NCBI RefSeq assembly: GCF_001402875.1
Contig: NZ_CP012946.1
Span: 1,962,001 to 2,026,000 of the forward strand
Source: Blastochloris viridis
GTDB lineage: Bacteria > Pseudomonadota > Alphaproteobacteria > Rhizobiales > Xanthobacteraceae
DNA: 64,000 nt
Reading direction: 5' to 3'
Part shown: positions 61,416 through 64,000 of the stretch, one piece after another
Layout of the letters: each line of letters begins with the position of its first letter
How positions within the stretch are numbered: position 1 is the first letter of the stretch
Notes under the pieces: generated by a model
What the model saw: only the letters and a program-made list of their open reading frames with translations
Databases searched by the model: none
Told to the model about the DNA's origin: nothing
Made by a program: the position numbers and the translations under genes

Positions 61416-64000
61416 ACGACCGCCCGACTTCGTTTCTTGCTGAGACCGCAAGACCCGCGCTGCCGATCCCGACGCGGCCGCGCTGGCAGCCGCTGCGGCT
61501 CGGCCTGGTGGAGCTATTCCATTACGACAGCGAGGAGTTCTGGTTTCGCGACGGCCACCTGCTGCTGCGCGGCAACAACGGCACCGGCAAATCCAAGGTG
61601 CTGTCGCTGACCCTGCCCTTCCTGCTCGACGCGCAGCTCAAATCGTCGCGGGTCGAGCCGGACGGCGACAGCAGCAAGAAGATGGCCTGGAACCTGCTGA
61701 TGAGCAGCTACGACCGGCGCACCGGCTATGCCTGGATCGAGTTCGGTCGGCTCGCCGACGACGGCACGCCGCATTATCTCACGCTCGGCGCCGGGCTTTC
61801 CGCGGTCGCGGCCCGCCCGCAGGTCGACAGCTGGTATTTCGTGCTCGACGATAGCGACGGCGCGCCGCGGCTCAACCAGGATCTTTGGCTGATCAGCGAG
61901 CAGCGCAACGTGCTGACCAAGGAGCGGCTGCGCGACGCGCTGCAGGGCCGCGGCCAGCTGTTCGACACCGCCTCGAGCTATCGGCGCGCCGTCGACGAGC
62001 GGCTGTTTCGGCTCGGCGTCCGGCGCTACGACGCCTTGATGGATACGCTGATCCAGTTGCGCCAGCCGCAATTGTCGAAGAAACCGGACGAGACCGCGCT
62101 GTCGAATGCGCTGACCGAAGCGTTGCCGCCACTGCCGACCGAACTGCTCGGCGATGTCGCCGAGGCACTCGGCCAGTTAGAGGAGGATCGCCGCCAACTC
62201 GAGGAATACCAGACGCTGGCGAAAGCCATCGACCGTTTCGAGCAGCGCTACCGGATCTATGCCGGCACCCAGACCCGGCGCCAGGCTCGGGCGCTGCGCC
62301 AAGCGCAAACCGAATTCGACAATGCCAGCCGGGCGCGCGGCGAGGCGCAGGAGCGGCTGGCGCAAGCGCTGGCCACCGAAGCGCTCGCGCAGAACGCGCA
62401 CGACGAGGCGGACCTTGCGCTCAAGCGCGACCAGGCGCGGCTGGAAACCCTGCGCAGCGGCCCGGGGATGGAGGACGCCAACCGGCTCGAAACCGCGGCG
62501 CGCGACGCCGCGGCGCGGCAGCGCGCAGCGCAGGCCGGCGCCACGGCGGCCGACGAGGCGACGCGCCGGCTGACGCGTAGTGTCGGCGAAACCGAACAGG
62601 CGGCGCAACGCATGACGCGGGCCGAACGTCAGGTCGCCGAACTGCGCCGGGACGGCGCCGCTCATGCCGCAACCGCGGGCATTGCCGCGGCCCATGGCGG
62701 CAATCCGCTGGCAAGCTGCGAGGCCGCGGCACTCGCCGAGTTGACGCCGTACGCCTTCGAGGCCGCGCGCTCCGAGCTTGGCGCTTTGGTCGCCGAACGA
62801 CGCGACCAGATCGCCGTGTTGCGGCAGCGCCAGGCGGAGGTCGCCGCGGCCGAAACTCTATATACGCAACAACAAGCGGCACGCGACGAGCGACAGGACG
62901 CCGCCGAAGCCGCGGCGAACCGACGCGAGCAGGCCGATGCCGCCGTGGAGCGGCAGGGCCAAAACCTCGTCCAGGATTGGGAGCGCCACTTCGCCGGCCT
63001 GACGCAATTGCGCATCGACCCCGACGACGGCCTCGCGGCGCTGACGGCGCTCGCCGACTGGGTGGTCGCCCTGCAGGGCGACAATCCGGCGCGGCAAGAA
63101 TTGCAGGCCGCGCAACAGCAGGCCAGCGTGAATTTTGCGCAGCGCCGCGTCACGCTCGACGCCCAGCGCGACAGCTTGGAAACCGAGCGCAGCACCCTCG
63201 ATGACGAACATCGCCGGCTGCAAGCCGGCATCGATACGGCGCCGCAGCAGCCAGCGACACGCGATGCCAATACCCGGATTGCGCGCGCGGGCGCGCCGCT
63301 TTGGCACTTGGTGGATTTCCGCGACACCGTCACCGCGCCGCAGTGCGCCGGCCTCGAAGCCGCGCTCGAAGCCGCCGGCCTGCTCGACGCGTGGATTTCG
63401 CCCGACGGCGAGCTGCAGACCGGCGACGGCGGCATGCCGTTGCACGACACGCAAATCTTGCCGCGTTCGCCGTATTCGCAATCGCTCGGCGATTGGCTGC
63501 AGGCCGATGTGCCGGCGGATGGCACGGTGCCGGCCGCCATCGTCGATGGCATTCTGTCTGGCATCGCCTGCGCGGACACCGATCCGATCGACAGCGAAGC
63601 CTGGATCGCCCCCGACGGCCGCTTTCGCCTCGGCGCGCTGGCCGGCGCCTGGGACAAGCCGGCGGCGGTCTATATCGGCTATGCCGCCCGCGCCGCAGCC
63701 CGCATCCGGCGGCTGACCAAGATTGCCGAGCGCCTGACACTGATCGCCGAAGAACTCGCGGCCTTGCAGGCGATGGCCGCGCAGCTCACGCGCGACCAGG
63801 ATCGGGCCGCCGAGGAATGGCGCCTGGCGCCCACCGACGAGGCGTTGCGCCATGCCCATCTCGCCGCCGCAGCCTGCGCGCGCGAGGCGCAAGACGCCCT
63901 GCGACGACTGGGCGAGGCCAATGCGCGGTGCCGCGAGGCCGAGCAGGCGTTGCAGACGGTGAGGCAGCGGCTTGCCGCGGATGCCGCCGACCTGCGACTG
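61412..64000 (+). CDS. jetC: SMC-like ATPase (TIGR02680), Wadjet JetC-like subunit, 5' part only
   Basis: The window holds the first 863 residues; the frame is open to the last base. The N-terminus carries Walker A RGNNGTGKSK (54-61) in the SMC/Rad50 form. A coiled coil begins near residue 250 (rich in Gln, Arg, Ala and Glu). A globular hinge-like segment near residues 630-760 (LWHLVDFRDTVTAPQCAGLE, WISPDGELQTGDGG) interrupts it, then the second coil starts. Walker B and the signature motif lie beyond the edge. With jetA and jetB it forms a DNA-loop-extruding complex that targets circular plasmids. Confidence 0.85.
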   Translation, partial: MNDRPTSFLAETARPALPIPTRPRWQPLRLGLVELFHYDSEEFWFRDGHLLLRGNNGTGKSKVLSLTLPFLLDAQLKSSRVEPDGDSSKKMAWNLLMSSYDRRTGYAWIEFGRLADDGTPHYLTLGAGLSAVAARPQVDSWYFVLDDSDGAPRLNQDLWLISEQRNVLTKERLRDALQGRGQLFDTASSYRRAVDERLFRLGVRRYDALMDTLIQLRQPQLSKKPDETALSNALTEALPPLPTELLGDVAEALGQLEEDRRQLEEYQTLAKAIDRFEQRYRIYAGTQTRRQARALRQAQTEFDNASRARGEAQERLAQALATEALAQNAHDEADLALKRDQARLETLRSGPGMEDANRLETAARDAAARQRAAQAGATAADEATRRLTRSVGETEQAAQRMTRAERQVAELRRDGAAHAATAGIAAAHGGNPLASCEAAALAELTPYAFEAARSELGALVAERRDQIAVLRQRQAEVAAAETLYTQQQAARDERQDAAEAAANRREQADAAVERQGQNLVQDWERHFAGLTQLRIDPDDGLAALTALADWVVALQGDNPARQELQAAQQQASVNFAQRRVTLDAQRDSLETERSTLDDEHRRLQAGIDTAPQQPATRDANTRIARAGAPLWHLVDFRDTVTAPQCAGLEAALEAAGLLDAWISPDGELQTGDGGMPLHDTQILPRSPYSQSLGDWLQADVPADGTVPAAIVDGILSGIACADTDPIDSEAWIAPDGRFRLGALAGAWDKPAAVYIGYAARAAARIRRLTKIAERLTLIAEELAALQAMAAQLTRDQDRAAEEWRLAPTDEALRHAHLAAAACAREAQDALRRLGEANARCREAEQALQTVRQRLAADAADLRL

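Noticed and set aside
1..64000. tRNA, rRNA, CRISPR array, prophage or insertion sequence
   Set aside because: No TPsiC-like arms in cloverleaf context, no regular repeat-spacer pattern, no transposase or integrase motifs were seen by eye; a covariance-model search would settle tRNAs.

Overview
The window is a GC-rich chromosomal segment (roughly two-thirds G+C by eye) from an alphaproteobacterium, most likely of the Hyphomicrobiales (Rhizobiales). The evidence is a CDP-choline-independent phosphatidylcholine synthase, the aerobic cobalamin genes cobHIJKLQ, a malyl-CoA lyase of the kind used with the serine or ethylmalonyl-CoA pathways, an atypical SAM-II riboswitch candidate, and a kdp operon in rhizobial style. 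No rRNA, tRNA, CRISPR array, integrase or transposase was recognised.

Layout. 1-10.5 kb: housekeeping genes (end of rimO, quinone oxidoreductase), a leftward TerC / Pcs / DUF1326 / DUF2182 group, a UbiH-type hydroxylase, divergent CoA-transferase and malyl-CoA lyase genes, hspQ and a hemolysin III gene. 10.6-16.7 kb: aerobic cobalamin genes on both strands, followed by an XRE-cupin regulator. 18-22.7 kb: a leftward sulfur-uptake operon (MetQ-like protein, sulfate-binding protein, CysT, CysW, no CysA) under a putative SAM-II aptamer and a 10-codon leader ORF, then a Tat-exported rubredoxin. 23-29.7 kb: PhoX phosphatase, succinate-semialdehyde dehydrogenase, a TetR regulator and a HerA-like ATPase. 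30-38 kb: a leftward operon of an unnamed 28-aa peptide and kdpFABCDE. 38-41 kb: a split threonine/serine exporter, a YchJ-like protein and a cold-shock gene with a small partner.

41.6-52.4 kb is one coherent iron-acquisition unit: a Fur-like palindrome, an AraC regulator, a promoter with AraC-type direct repeats, and a rightward run of nine tightly packed genes (counting AraC) for two ABC half-transporters, an MFS siderophore permease, a TonB-dependent receptor, ExbB, ExbD, TonB and an isoprenylcysteine-methyltransferase-like membrane enzyme. No siderophore synthase is present, so it probably imports a foreign siderophore.

52.4-58.1 kb is a metal and metalloid resistance block: a MerR-controlled CDF exporter, then two divergent arsenic operons (ArsR / permease / thioredoxin leftward; an ArsR-ArsC fusion / glutaredoxin-type ArsC / ACR3 rightward), each with a clear palindromic operator. 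58.6-64 kb begins a Wadjet-type plasmid-defence operon (DUF2397, DUF2398, SMC-like ATPase) that runs off the right edge before the expected nuclease gene.
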